From: Oxalobacteraceae bacterium
Lineage (GTDB): Bacteria; Pseudomonadota; Gammaproteobacteria; Burkholderiales; Burkholderiaceae_D
Length of the DNA: 43,222 nt
Direction: 5' to 3'
Assembly: GCA_900299005.1 (NCBI GenBank)
Contig: OMID01000036.1
Span: forward strand, 1 to 43,222
Both the position numbers and the translations under genes were made by a program. A model generated the notes under the pieces. The model made no database searches, was not told where the DNA came from, and saw only the letters and a list, made by a program, of their open reading frames with translations. Shown here piece after piece: positions 25,898 to 35,312 of this stretch. Each line of letters starts with the position of its first letter. Positions within the stretch are counted from its first letter, which is position 1.

Positions 25898-28588
25898 CTA
25901 GTTTTGTAAACCGAGGCACAATTTGACGGTGTTAAGGGTGGGTTCAAAATGCGTCTTAAATCCAAAGCCTCGCACTAGATGGAGCAAGCCTTGATTGTCT
26001 GACAAAGACTCGCCAACAATTTGCCGCGTCCCGCGCTGCCGACAATACGCAAGCAGCTTGCTCATCAATCGGTGTCCCAGACCCCGTCCTTTGAGATCCG
26101 AGCGGATGATAATGGCGAATTCGGCATCCTGATTGTCAGGATCTGCAACACTGCTGACAACGCCCAGCAGCTCGTCATACCCATCTTCGCCTTTGCGCAC
26201 CGCGATAAAGGTCATCTCACGGTCGTAATCGATCTGGGTCATGCGTGCCAGCTGCGAAGGATGCAGCACTTGCTGGTGCGTGAACATGCGAAAACGCACA
26301 TCGAGTGGATCAAGTGCCGTGAAAAACCGCTGATATTCTTCGCCATCCTCAGGTCGCACCGGACGCAGCAGTAGCGGCATGCCCAGCCATTGCACCCATT
26401 CCTCCTGCTCTTGCGGGTAGGGTCGTATCGCCAGCCGGTCATCTGCGCAATGAGCACCCTGCGATGCAATGCGAACCCGCGCATCCAGTACGATCACCCC
26501 CTGTGCATCGGCCAGCACCGGGTTCAGATCAAGTTCGATCACCTCGGGCAGACAGGTTGCTATCTGACTGATCTGAATCAGCAAATGACTCAGCGCATCC
26601 ATATCGACCGGTGGACGATCCCGGTAACCGCAAAGCAAGTGAAACACCCGAGTTCGCGACATCAGATCGTGCGCAAGCACCTTGTTGAGCGGTGGGAGAC
26701 CCAGCGCGTGATCATGCATTACTTCGACCGAGATACCGCCCAGCCCGAATAAAACGATTGGGCCGAACAAGGGATCTGAACTGATACCTGCAATGAGCTC
26801 TTGCGCGTCCGGACGTCGCACCATTGACTGCACGGTAAAGCCTGTCAGACTTGCCTCCGGTCGCTGCGAGTGCACACGTTGTTGTATCGCGATAGCGGCT
26901 TGCTCCACCGCGTCGCCATCGCTCAGATTAAGCATCACACCACCGACCTCGGTCTTGTGGCTGATATCGGGCGAGAGCACTTTAACTACGACCGGATAAC
27001 CTACCTCTTCGGCCAGTTGACGTGCCTCGGCAGGCGAGGCTGCCACGCGGGTCTCGACGACTGGGATTCGACAAGCCTTCATCAAGGCCTTGGACTCGGG
27101 CTCCGTCAGTAGCGTACGCTCTTCGGACACCACCTGAGCGATGAGCGCTCGAGCTCTCTTCAGATCCATCGGTTCGCTCAGTGAGTCCGCAGCCGGGACC
27201 TGCATCAGCAGGCGCTGATTGCGGCGATATTCCACGACTTGCAAGAAAGATTCTACGGCTCGCTCTGGCGTACTGAACTGGGGAATGTCGGATTGTGAAA
27301 ACAAGTGCCGCGCCTCTGCGACCGAGGCATCACCCATCCAGCACGCAAGCAGCAGCTGATCCGACTGACAGGCGATAGGCGCCACCATGCGAGCGATATC
27401 AGAACTTGAGACGATCGCAGTGGGCGAATGAATGAACAGCACCGGATTATCGGGCTGCTTCTCCAAAAGAATGGACAAGGTCTGTCGGTAGCGCTCGGCA
27501 GGAGCGTCACCGACGATATCGACCGGATTCCCTTGCGACCAGTGGGTCGGGAGTATCTGATCGAGTGCCTGTTGCGTCTGCGCTGATAGTGACGCCAGAC
27601 GGCCACTGCCAAGGACCAAGGCATCGGTTGCCAGGATGCCCGGCCCACCGCCATTGGTCAGTATCAGCAGGTCCTCACCCTTCAGTGGACGCGCGCGGGC
27701 GAGCATCTCGGCTGCATCAAACAAGGCCTCTGTAGTCATCACACGCAGCATGCCGGCGCGGCGAAATGCAGCATCATAGACAGCATCCACACCCGTCATC
27801 GCACCAGTGTGCGAAGCAGCAGCGCGAGCACCTTCGGGAACCCTGCCCACCTTCACTACGAGCACAGGTTTGTTGCGCGACGCTGCGCGAGCCGCCGACA
27901 TGAACTTGCGTGCCCCTCGAATAGCTTCAAGGTACAACAAAATCGCGCTGGTATGAGAATCTGTCGCCAGATAATCGAGCACATCACCAAAATCCACATC
28001 GGCGACATCGCCCAGAGAGACACCATGCGATAAGCCTATTCCCCGTGAGCGTGCCCAATCCAGCATGGCAGTCAGCAATGCGCCTGACTGAGAGACAAAG
28101 GCAATCTTCCCCGGCAAGGCATCGGTCTGCGAAAAACTGGCATTAAGCCGACTATGTGGGGAAATCATGCCTACGCAATTAGGCCCCAGAATACGCATCA
28201 CAAACGGCCTTGCCGCATCGAGCATCGCCTGCCGGTGGCTGCGGCCATCCCCATGGTCGGCATCCATACCCGCCGACAGCACGACGGCAGCGCGGGTACC
28301 CCTTTGGGCGAGTTGCGCTATCAAACCCGGGACAGCCTGTGGCGGTGTGGCGATGACGGCCAGTTCGGGTACGGTCGGCAGTCTCGATACGTCGGGGTAA
28401 ACGGTCAGCCCCTGCAGCTGGGTGTAGTGGGGATTAACGGCCATTACTGCGCAACCCTTGCCAGAACCATGCTGCCCAGCGAGAAGATTGGAAAGCACGG
28501 TTGCACCCACGCTGTGCGGACGATCACTGGCGCCGATCAGCACAACGGATTTGGGCGCAAACAGGTAAGACAGATTGCGAGTGCTCAT
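25898..28588 (-). CDS. Pat/YfiQ-type protein lysine acetyltransferase (ACS-like + GNAT)
   Basis: An 896-residue multidomain protein. The N-terminal half is an NDP-forming acyl-CoA synthetase-like region: CoA-binding (about 8-130, SVVLIGASDRPHSVG) and ligase-CoA segments (about 150-300, with SHTGAMTG). An ATP-grasp region follows (about 480-700, YPVVVKVLSPDISHKTEVGG), then a C-terminal GNAT domain whose acetyl-CoA loop KGRGLG is near residue 835. This is the architecture of Salmonella Pat / E. coli PatZ, which acetylate lysines, including that of acetyl-CoA synthetase. Retained ligase activity cannot be excluded. An FNR box lies 77-90 bp upstream. Confidence 0.88.
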   Translation of the reverse strand: MSTRNLSYLFAPKSVVLIGASDRPHSVGATVLSNLLAGQHGSGKGCAVMAVNPHYTQLQGLTVYPDVSRLPTVPELAVIATPPQAVPGLIAQLAQRGTRAAVVLSAGMDADHGDGRSHRQAMLDAARPFVMRILGPNCVGMISPHSRLNASFSQTDALPGKIAFVSQSGALLTAMLDWARSRGIGLSHGVSLGDVADVDFGDVLDYLATDSHTSAILLYLEAIRGARKFMSAARAASRNKPVLVVKVGRVPEGARAAASHTGAMTGVDAVYDAAFRRAGMLRVMTTEALFDAAEMLARARPLKGEDLLILTNGGGPGILATDALVLGSGRLASLSAQTQQALDQILPTHWSQGNPVDIVGDAPAERYRQTLSILLEKQPDNPVLFIHSPTAIVSSSDIARMVAPIACQSDQLLLACWMGDASVAEARHLFSQSDIPQFSTPERAVESFLQVVEYRRNQRLLMQVPAADSLSEPMDLKRARALIAQVVSEERTLLTEPESKALMKACRIPVVETRVAASPAEARQLAEEVGYPVVVKVLSPDISHKTEVGGVMLNLSDGDAVEQAAIAIQQRVHSQRPEASLTGFTVQSMVRRPDAQELIAGISSDPLFGPIVLFGLGGISVEVMHDHALGLPPLNKVLAHDLMSRTRVFHLLCGYRDRPPVDMDALSHLLIQISQIATCLPEVIELDLNPVLADAQGVIVLDARVRIASQGAHCADDRLAIRPYPQEQEEWVQWLGMPLLLRPVRPEDGEEYQRFFTALDPLDVRFRMFTHQQVLHPSQLARMTQIDYDREMTFIAVRKGEDGYDELLGVVSSVADPDNQDAEFAIIIRSDLKGRGLGHRLMSKLLAYCRQRGTRQIVGESLSDNQGLLHLVRGFGFKTHFEPTLNTVKLCLGLQN

Positions 28589-28664
28589 TGGCAGCGTGCC
28601 CCTTGGCGATCTCTCTGCGAAGACCTTGGCGCCCGAGCTTGGGTCGTCTCACTTGGCGGTTAGC

Positions 28665-28678
28665 TTGACCTCAGTCAA
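28665..28678. promoter_or_regulatory. FNR box between pat and the two-domain usp
   Basis: TTGAC-CTCA-GTCAA. It is 77 bp from the pat start (minus) and 133 bp from the usp start (plus), and could serve either or both. Confidence 0.78.
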
Positions 28679-28810
28679 ATTTTACAAACACAAAACGCCC
28701 TCGGCTGCTCTGCGTCTATGGACGATAGGGCTTGTCCGGCTTAATCTATGCTTGCGTGAAGTGCCAACGAAAGCCGTCGCTCCACAACCACTCATTTTTG
28801 GGGATACAGC

Positions 28811-29650
28811 ATGTCATATAAGACTCTTCTGGTGCAGGTGGATCAGTCCTCGCAGTCGGCAGAGCGCGTGCAACTCGCCGCAGCGCTGGCTGAGGCAGAG
28901 GGAGCTCACGTCATCGGTACAGCGATGACGGGTATCTCCAGAGTTGTGTTCGAGGCCGGCACATTCAATCAGCATGACCCCGCTTTTGATCATCATGTGC
29001 GGGCACTGCGCCAGTATGCAGACCACAGCCTCGAGCTGTTCGAGACGGCGACCTCGAAGCAGCCCAGCCTGTCTGCCGAATCCCGGCTACTCGACGATGA
29101 TGCTGTTGGTGGAATCTGCTTGCAGGCACGCTACGCCGATCTGGTGATGATCGGCCAATTCGATTCCTCAGCGGGCATCCCGGGCCTGATGCCGAGTTTT
29201 CCCGAATCGGTGGTCATGAATTCTGTTCGCCCTGTGATGCTCTTGCCGAGTATCTATCGGTTCCATACGCTACCCTCGCACGCGGTCGTGGCATGGGATG
29301 GCAGCCTGAACGCCGCACGCGCCATTGCCGGTGCGTTGCCGCTGCTTGAACGTGCGCAGAAGGTCAGCCTTGCGATCCTCAATCCCGCCAAACGACCCGA
29401 TGCCCACGGGGCTCAACCCGGTGCTGATATGGCGCTGTACTTATCGCGCCATGGTGTGAAAGTCGAGGTGATGGTCCGGGAAACCACCATCGAGGCGGGT
29501 GAGGCGCTGCTGTCACTGTGCGCTGACGAAGGCGCTGACCTGCTCGTGATGGGCGCCTTCGGACATACTCGCTTCAGGGAATTGCTACTCGGCGGCGCGA
29601 CGCGTCAGATACTGGACTCAATGACAGTCCCAGTGCTCATGGCTCACTGA
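28811..29650 (+). CDS. Universal stress protein, two UspA domains
   Basis: A 279-residue protein made of two tandem Usp domains (about 1-145 and 150-279). The second ends with GAFGHTRFRELLLGGATRQI, close to the G-2x-G-9x-G(S/T) ATP-binding motif; the first domain lacks an obvious version. Usp proteins help survival under starvation and low oxygen. It is divergent from pat with a shared FNR box between them. Confidence 0.87.
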   Translation: MSYKTLLVQVDQSSQSAERVQLAAALAEAEGAHVIGTAMTGISRVVFEAGTFNQHDPAFDHHVRALRQYADHSLELFETATSKQPSLSAESRLLDDDAVGGICLQARYADLVMIGQFDSSAGIPGLMPSFPESVVMNSVRPVMLLPSIYRFHTLPSHAVVAWDGSLNAARAIAGALPLLERAQKVSLAILNPAKRPDAHGAQPGADMALYLSRHGVKVEVMVRETTIEAGEALLSLCADEGADLLVMGAFGHTRFRELLLGGATRQILDSMTVPVLMAH

Positions 29651-29663
29651 ACGTCGGGACGCT

Positions 29664-29723
29664 GCACAAGAGCGTAGATAAGTACGTACATAAAGTTGTA
29701 CATAAAGACGTGCATAACGACTT
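29664..29723. repeat. Five degenerate 12-bp tandem repeats
   Basis: Consecutive 12-mers starting at 29664, 29676, 29688, 29700 and 29712 share the pattern RCATAARGNCGT; units 3 and 4 (ACATAAAGTTGT, ACATAAAGACGT) are the most alike. They fill most of the 102-bp gap between the convergent stress-protein genes. Confidence 0.75.
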
Positions 29724-29752
29724 ACCCAAAATCGTAGCCACTAACGCTGCGA

Positions 29753-30190
29753 TCAACGATACACGATGACGGGCATCGTGGCGTGCGCCAGTACCCGCTG
29801 AGTCTCGCTGCCCAGCAGCAGCTTGTCGAGACCACGTCGGCCATGCGAGGCAATCCAGATCGCATCGCACTGCGTGTCGCGGGCGGTTGCCAGTATCTCT
29901 TCATAGGGATGCACGCCGCGCGTGGCAATCGGCTCGCAAGCCACCCTTGCTCCGGCAGCCAGCTGCTTCACCTTGTCCACGTGCGACTGCGCCGTCTGAT
30001 CCTGCGCTTCCTCGTAGGCTGACAAATCGACCATCGCGCCGGCCTCCGGCATCAGCATGTACGGATACAACTGGGCCACCGATAGCGCTACGATGCTGGC
30101 GCCGGTCGTGGCCGCAAATTCGATGGCCGCTTTGGCCGAAGTCTCGGACACCGGGGAACCGTCGGTCGGCACCAGGATTTTCTTAAACAT
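29753..30190 (-). CDS. Universal stress protein, single UspA domain
   Basis: A 145-residue single-domain Usp. It begins MFKKILVPTDGSP and has the ATP-binding signature SHGRRGLDKLLLGSETQRVL near the C-terminus, so nucleotide binding is likely. It is preceded by an FNR box 71-84 bp upstream. It converges with the two-domain usp and lies downstream of srkA on the same strand. It resembles stress proteins induced by oxygen limitation in other bacteria. Confidence 0.9.
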   Translation of the reverse strand: MFKKILVPTDGSPVSETSAKAAIEFAATTGASIVALSVAQLYPYMLMPEAGAMVDLSAYEEAQDQTAQSHVDKVKQLAAGARVACEPIATRGVHPYEEILATARDTQCDAIWIASHGRRGLDKLLLGSETQRVLAHATMPVIVYR

Positions 30191-30260
30191 GAGTGCTCCC
30201 TGAATAGATCAGTAGTTAACGATGCCCTGCCTGACTATAGCAACCACGCCGATTAAAAAA

Positions 30261-30274
30261 TTGACCTCGGTCAA
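30261..30274. promoter_or_regulatory. FNR box upstream of single-domain usp
   Basis: TTGAC-CTCG-GTCAA, 71-84 bp upstream of the usp start and just before the srkA stop codon at 30280. Confidence 0.8.
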
Positions 30275-30279
30275 AACGC

Positions 30280-31269
30280 TCATACTGGCCAGAGCGGCGG
30301 CTCGGACATCAGCGCCACCTGCTCGCGCAGCTCGAGTATCCGGTCTTGCCAATACCGCATTGAACCGAACCACGGAAACGCATGCTGAAACGCCGGATCA
30401 TCGCGGCGCATGGCCAGCCAGGCAGAGTAATGCAGCAGACGCAAAGTACGCAGTGCTTCCAGCAAAAAGAGCTCTCTCGGCTCGAAGTCGCAAAAGTCTT
30501 CATATCCGGTCAGTAGCTCTGCCAACTGCTGGCTCATGAGGTCGCGCTCGCCGGAGAGCAGCATCCAGAGATCTTGTAGTGCCGGACCCATCCGGCTGTC
30601 GTCGAGATCAACAAAGTGCGGACCCGCTTCGGTCCAAAGGAGATTGCCGATATGACAATCGCCATGCAACCTCCGCAATCGCAAGTCACCTGCACGCTCA
30701 TAACAGCGCGCGACGGCTTCCAATGCCTGCGCACTGATACCGGACCAGCTCTCTCGCAATTCATCGGGAATGGCACCATGCGCCAGCAACCATGCTCGTG
30801 GCTGCACGCCAAAGCTCTCGCGATCCAGCGCACCTCGGCCCGCAAACGCCGTGCGTGTACCGACAGCGTGAATGCGCCCCATGAAGCGCCCTATCCATTC
30901 CAGCGTACCGGGCCGATCCAGCTCGGGTGTCCGGCCGCCCTGTCTGCGGAACACGGCAAAACGATAACCCTCATGCACATGCAGCGTCTGTCCTTGAATG
31001 GACAGTGGCGGCACCACGGGTATTTCACTGGCTTGAAGCTCCAGTGCGAAATGGTGCTCTTCCAGAATGGCGTCGTCGCTCCAGCGTCTTGGTCGATAAA
31101 ATTTGACAATTAGCGGTGGACCTTGCTCCATGCCCACCTGATATACGCGGTTTTCGTAACTGTTGAGCGCCAGCAGTCGCCCATCGGTGCGCCACCCCAA
31201 GGCGTCAAGAGCATCCAGCACAATAGCGGGATCAAGACTGGCAAATGAATGGTCAGGAATCGTAGTCAT
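30280..31269 (-). CDS. srkA: Stress response serine/threonine kinase A (YihE/RdoA family)
   Basis: A 329-residue kinase of the aminoglycoside phosphotransferase fold. The catalytic loop LHGDCHIGNLLW puts Asp at 204 and Asn at 209, and VDLDDSRMGP follows. SrkA counters stress-induced death, including through the MazEF pathway in E. coli. Length and motifs match the family. It is a single gene, 90 nt upstream of usp; whether transcription continues into usp is unknown. Confidence 0.92.
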   Translation of the reverse strand: MTTIPDHSFASLDPAIVLDALDALGWRTDGRLLALNSYENRVYQVGMEQGPPLIVKFYRPRRWSDDAILEEHHFALELQASEIPVVPPLSIQGQTLHVHEGYRFAVFRRQGGRTPELDRPGTLEWIGRFMGRIHAVGTRTAFAGRGALDRESFGVQPRAWLLAHGAIPDELRESWSGISAQALEAVARCYERAGDLRLRRLHGDCHIGNLLWTEAGPHFVDLDDSRMGPALQDLWMLLSGERDLMSQQLAELLTGYEDFCDFEPRELFLLEALRTLRLLHYSAWLAMRRDDPAFQHAFPWFGSMRYWQDRILELREQVALMSEPPLWPV

Positions 31270-31350
31270 GATCCGGATTGTAGTCTGCCGCGATTGCCAC
31301 TAACTCGCCTGATCGCGTTACACTGCCGCCCTATTTGAAAAGAGAAACGT

Positions 31351-31947
31351 ATGCCCGACCATCAGCTCATGTCTGACAAGGAATTCGACGAACTCGACCG
31401 TTTTCTGATGTCGGAGCGATGCAGTGACGAAGCCATGACCATGGATGCACTGCATGGCTACCTCACCGCCATTGCCATCGGTCCCGACCCGGTGAGCACA
31501 GACGAGTGGCTGCCGCGCGTCTGGGGACCCGCCCCGGAAGATGAACCCGAGTTCCGCACTGCTTCCCAGGCGGACCACATCCGCCGCCTGTGCGAGCGTA
31601 TGCTCGACGACATCATCGTTACGTTGGCCGTGGCGCCAAAAGAATTCGAGCCCTTGTTTTGCGAGCACCTTTGGAAAGGTAAGCCGGTGCTCGATGCCGA
31701 AGCTTGGGCATGGGGTTTTACCGAAGGTATGCAGCTCAGGGCATCGGCCTGGCAAGCTTTGCAGACCTCGGCGCAGGCTGGGTTGTTGCGGGCGATTTAT
31801 CTGCTCGGTGCCGAGGAGATCAAAGAAGAAGAAGTAGCGCTAGTCGATGATCCACTCAAATGCCACAAGCTGGCGATAGAGATCGAGGCATCCCTGCCGC
31901 AGATACATCGGTTCTGGGCAGCACAGAAAAAATTGAAGGCGCACTAG
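31351..31947 (+). CDS. UPF0149 / YecA-like family protein
   Basis: A 198-residue protein with the UPF0149 pattern: DELDRFLMSERCSDEAMTMDALHGYLTAIAIGP at the start and WAWGFTEGMQLR in the middle. It lacks the C-terminal SEC-C zinc motif seen in YecA itself. Function is unknown. It is divergent from srkA and convergent with orn. Confidence 0.85.
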   Translation: MPDHQLMSDKEFDELDRFLMSERCSDEAMTMDALHGYLTAIAIGPDPVSTDEWLPRVWGPAPEDEPEFRTASQADHIRRLCERMLDDIIVTLAVAPKEFEPLFCEHLWKGKPVLDAEAWAWGFTEGMQLRASAWQALQTSAQAGLLRAIYLLGAEEIKEEEVALVDDPLKCHKLAIEIEASLPQIHRFWAAQKKLKAH

Positions 31948-32059
31948 TCTTCACGCCAAAGCTGAATCAAGGAATAGCGGGTTCGACCAGCATGGCTGGG
32001 CAAGCAGCGCTGTCACCGCGATAATGCCTTTTGACGCCACCGGCTTGGCCTTGCTCTCA

Positions 32060-32656
32060 TCAACCGTTAATGAAGTGCTGCCGGTAGTACCGCAGCTCTT
32101 CCACCGATTCACGAATGTCGGCCAATGCCGTGTGTAACTGATGCTTCTTGAAGCCTGCGATCAGCTCGGGTTTCCAACGACGGCACAACTCCTTGATTGT
32201 CGACACGTCCACATTACGGTAATGGAAAAATGCTTCCAGCGTCGGCATGTGCCGCGCCATGAATCGACGGTCCTGACAAATCGAGTTGCCACACATCGGC
32301 GATTTTCCAGCAGGGACGTACTGCCGCAGGAAATCAATCATCTGCGCCGCCGCCGCTGCTTCGTTCACGGTGGATGCACGCACACGGTCAATCAGACCAG
32401 AACGGCCATGGGTACCCTTGTTCCATGCGTCCATACCATCGAGCACTTCATCGCTCTGGTGGATCGCAAAAACCGGACCCTCCGCAAGGATATTCAGCTC
32501 GGCATCAGTGACGATGGCCGCAATTTCGATAATCTTGTTGTTGTCCGGGTCCAGACCGCTCATTTCCATGTCGATCCAGACCAGGTTCATTTCGTTCGGG
32601 CGAGAGCCTGCTGCGCCCGAGGGAGGACTCCGATCCGTTTCTGATGCTTGTGACAT
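32060..32656 (-). CDS. orn: Oligoribonuclease
   Basis: A 198-residue DEDDh 3'-5' exonuclease that degrades short RNA oligonucleotides, including pGpG from c-di-GMP turnover. The first motif [11 protein letters not shown] (D29, E31) and the motif [14 protein letters not shown] are visible, with [13 protein letters not shown] at the end. ATG 32656 (AGGA 8 nt upstream) adds a Ser/Pro/Gly-rich N-terminal tail of 22 residues before the core at ATG 32590; either could be used. Confidence 0.94.
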   Translation of the reverse strand: MSQASETDRSPPSGAAGSRPNEMNLVWIDMEMSGLDPDNNKIIEIAAIVTDAELNILAEGPVFAIHQSDEVLDGMDAWNKGTHGRSGLIDRVRASTVNEAAAAAQMIDFLRQYVPAGKSPMCGNSICQDRRFMARHMPTLEAFFHYRNVDVSTIKELCRRWKPELIAGFKKHQLHTALADIRESVEELRYYRQHFING

Positions 32657-32706
32657 AATTCGATTCCTGACAAAGCGGGGCAAAAGCCCCGTGGCTTTCT
32701 CCCAGA

Positions 32707-33981
32707 ATGTTCGGATTTTCTCACATGGATCCCACCCACTTCTCATTACTTTTCGCGGCCTTTTTGCTGGTGACGCTTGGCGTCAAACTATGGCTGGCAA
32801 CGCGACACATCCGTCATATCGCGAACCATCGCGATACCGTGCCTGCCCAGTTCGCGCAAAAGATACCGCTGGCCGCCCACCAAAAGGCGGCTGATTACAC
32901 CATCGCCAAGACCCAGCTGAAAATTGTGCTGCTCGTAGTGAATGCAGTCGTCCTGCTGGGCTTCACACTGCTTGGCGGCCTGCAATGGCTATCGGTGACG
33001 CTTGGCGAGTTTGTGGGCTCCAGCATGATTTACCAAATCACGCTGATTGCGGCCGTCAGTGTTATCTCCAACGTGATTGATCTGCCCTTCGATTATTACA
33101 AACAATTCACGCTCGAAGAAAAATTCGGGTTCAACAAAATGACACCCAGCCTATTTTTTACCGACCTGATCAAGCAGACACTGGTCGGTGCCGCGATTGG
33201 CCTGCCACTGATCTGGGTGACGCTGACGGTGATGGACAAGGCAGGCACCTACTGGTGGCTATACGCATGGCTGATCTGGTGCGGCTTTCAGGTACTAATG
33301 CTCGGTTTTTACCAAAACCTGATCGCCCCGCTGTTCAACAAGTTCACACCACTCGACGATGACAGCCTGAAAAGCCGCATCGAAGGCCTGATGCAGCGAG
33401 TCGGTTTCGCCAGTAAGGGCCTGTTCGTCATGGACGGCTCGCGCCGCAGTGCGCATGGCAATGCCTATTTTTCCGGATTTGGTGCCGCCAAACGCATCGT
33501 ATTCTTCGACACCCTGCTCTCGCGGCTTGCGCCAAACGAGATCGAGGCTGTGCTTGCCCACGAACTGGGCCATTTCAAGCTCAATCACGTTATCAAGCGG
33601 ATTGCAGTGATGTTCATCATTTCGCTTGGTTTCCTTGCGCTGTTGGGCTACCTGAAGAATCAGACCTGGTTCTATCTTGGACTGGGCGTCACACCCATGC
33701 TTGATGCTGGCAATGACGCCATGGCGCTGATCCTGTTCATGATGGCGCTACCCGTGTTCACCTTCTTGTTTGCTCCGCTATTGTCGATTACCTCTCGCAA
33801 GAATGAATTCGAGGCTGATGCTTTCGCTGCGAAACACAGCAATTCGCAAGACCTGATCTCGGCGCTGGTGAAGCTCTATGAAGATAATGCGTCCACGCTG
33901 ACACCTGACCCACTGCACTCGGCGTTTTACGATTCGCATCCGCCAGCCAGTGTGCGCATACAGCGATTACTCGGCGCCTGA
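32707..33981 (+). CDS. M48 family (Ste24-type) membrane metalloprotease
   Basis: A 424-residue protein with several membrane helices and the zinc site HELGH near residues 283-287; the third ligand is in [11 protein letters not shown] near 368. This is the CAAX-prenyl-protease-like bacterial Ste24 architecture, found in a conserved position between orn and phhB in many Burkholderiales. It likely acts in membrane protein quality control. ATG 32707 and ATG 32725 are both possible; neither has a strong SD. The gap to the divergent orn is 50 bp. Confidence 0.92.
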   Translation: MFGFSHMDPTHFSLLFAAFLLVTLGVKLWLATRHIRHIANHRDTVPAQFAQKIPLAAHQKAADYTIAKTQLKIVLLVVNAVVLLGFTLLGGLQWLSVTLGEFVGSSMIYQITLIAAVSVISNVIDLPFDYYKQFTLEEKFGFNKMTPSLFFTDLIKQTLVGAAIGLPLIWVTLTVMDKAGTYWWLYAWLIWCGFQVLMLGFYQNLIAPLFNKFTPLDDDSLKSRIEGLMQRVGFASKGLFVMDGSRRSAHGNAYFSGFGAAKRIVFFDTLLSRLAPNEIEAVLAHELGHFKLNHVIKRIAVMFIISLGFLALLGYLKNQTWFYLGLGVTPMLDAGNDAMALILFMMALPVFTFLFAPLLSITSRKNEFEADAFAAKHSNSQDLISALVKLYEDNASTLTPDPLHSAFYDSHPPASVRIQRLLGA

Positions 33982-33983
33982 AC

Positions 33984-34337
33984 ATGGATCGTACCGAACT
34001 GCTCAGACGCAGATGCCGTCATCTCGAGCAGGCGGCGTCTGAAGCTGAGGTCGCCGCTGCACTCGCGATATTGACCGATTGGGCAATCGACAACAGCAGG
34101 CTGGTGCGCACTTTTCGCTTTGCCGATTACCACCAGACACTGGCTTTCGTGAATGCCATGGCCGAGGTCGTGCATCGCGAAGATCATCATCCCGAACTGG
34201 TCGTCACTTACAACCGCTGCATCGTGCGATATGACACACACTCCGTGAATGGGGGCAAGGGCGGACTGTCTGAAAATGATTTCATTTGCGCCGCCAAAAT
34301 TGACGAAGTCTTTTCCCAAACCTCATTCGCTTCATGA
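33984..34337 (+). CDS. phhB: Pterin-4a-carbinolamine dehydratase family protein
   Basis: A 117-residue protein, slightly longer than the ~100-residue family core. The active-site pattern is present: [21 protein letters not shown], then [14 protein letters not shown]. The family recycles tetrahydrobiopterin in Phe hydroxylation or acts as an auxiliary factor. No phhA is seen in this window. It begins 2 nt after the M48 gene and overlaps rsgA by 4 nt (ATGA). Confidence 0.92.
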   Translation: MDRTELLRRRCRHLEQAASEAEVAAALAILTDWAIDNSRLVRTFRFADYHQTLAFVNAMAEVVHREDHHPELVVTYNRCIVRYDTHSVNGGKGGLSENDFICAAKIDEVFSQTSFAS

Positions 34338-35224
34338 CTGAGTTGCAGGGATTGATAGTTGCCGCCCATGGCCGTCATTATCTGGCCCATGCAGCGGGCA
34401 AGACCCTGCAGTGCGTCACCCGTGGCAAGAAGAGTGATGTGGCGACCGGCGACCGGGTTCGCCTGAAAATCACCTCAGTGGATCAGGCGGTCATCGAAGA
34501 AATCCTGCCGCGTCATACCCTTCTTTATCGTTCGGATCAGTACAAATCCAAGCTACTGGCGGCAAACGTCACGCAACTGTTCATCGTTGTTGCCACCGAA
34601 CCGGGTTTTTCCGATGATCTCGTATCACGCGCACTCGTAGCGGCCGAAGCCGCCGGCATTCGCGTGCATCTGGTGCTCAATAAAACTGATATCACGCCAC
34701 TCCTGCCCGCGGCACGCGATCGGCTGGCGCTTTACCGCACACTGGCCTATCCCGTGCATGAAGTCAGCGCAACTCACGCGCCCGATGTGACCCTGTCTGC
34801 ACTGCAACCGTTGATGACAGGCCATTCCAGCCTATTGATAGGCCAGTCCGGCATGGGTAAATCCTCGCTGATTCAGCTCCTGGTGCCTGATGCGGATATC
34901 GCAGTACAGGCAATCTCACAGCGACTCGACAGCGGCAAGCACACGACGACCTTCACTCGGCTTTTCGAGATCGATCCGCAAACCACCGTGATTGACTCGC
35001 CAGGCTTTCAAGAATTTGGCTTGTATCACCTGACTGAAGGCATGCTCGAGCGTGCATTCCCGGAATTTGCAACATCTCTGGGGAGATGCCGGTTTTATAA
35101 CTGCCATCATCTGGCCGAGCCTGGCTGTGCCGTACTGGAGGCCGTTGAAGCGGGGAAAATCAACCCTGACCGCCATGGGCTTTACCGGCAACTGGTGCAT
35201 GAATCGTCGCAGAAGGACTACTGA
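34334..35224 (+). CDS. rsgA: Ribosome small-subunit-dependent GTPase A
   Basis: A 296-residue circularly permuted GTPase. After an OB-fold N-terminus the motifs come in the order G4 (NKTD, 116-119), G1 (GQSGMGKS, 170-177) and G3 (DSPGF, about 221), followed by a zinc-binding Cys/His cluster [14 protein letters not shown]. It acts in late 30S subunit maturation. It is translationally coupled to phhB and is the last gene before argF. Confidence 0.95.
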   Translation: MTELQGLIVAAHGRHYLAHAAGKTLQCVTRGKKSDVATGDRVRLKITSVDQAVIEEILPRHTLLYRSDQYKSKLLAANVTQLFIVVATEPGFSDDLVSRALVAAEAAGIRVHLVLNKTDITPLLPAARDRLALYRTLAYPVHEVSATHAPDVTLSALQPLMTGHSSLLIGQSGMGKSSLIQLLVPDADIAVQAISQRLDSGKHTTTFTRLFEIDPQTTVIDSPGFQEFGLYHLTEGMLERAFPEFATSLGRCRFYNCHHLAEPGCAVLEAVEAGKINPDRHGLYRQLVHESSQKDY

Positions 35225-35261
35225 GCCACTGCTCTAAGTGTCCAGCGGACAGTAAAACCCT

Positions 35262-35267
35262 TATAAT
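35262..35267 (+). promoter_or_regulatory. TATAAT -10 element of the argF promoter
   Basis: A perfect TATAAT 46 nt upstream of ATG 35313. The expected -35 region (35239-35244, TGTCCA) matches the consensus at only three positions, so an activator or a weak promoter is possible. Confidence 0.55.
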
Positions 35268-35286
35268 CCAAGACGTTAAAAAGATT

Positions 35287-35312
35287 CGGCGGCAGCCGCA
35301 GGCTCGCCGCCG
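35287..35312 (+). promoter_or_regulatory. Leader hairpin directly before the argF start codon
   Basis: CGGCGGC (35287-35293) and GCCGCCG (35306-35312) form a perfect 7-bp GC stem with a 12-nt loop, ending at the base before ATG 35313. No SD is visible outside it, so it may control access to the start region. Confidence 0.5.
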
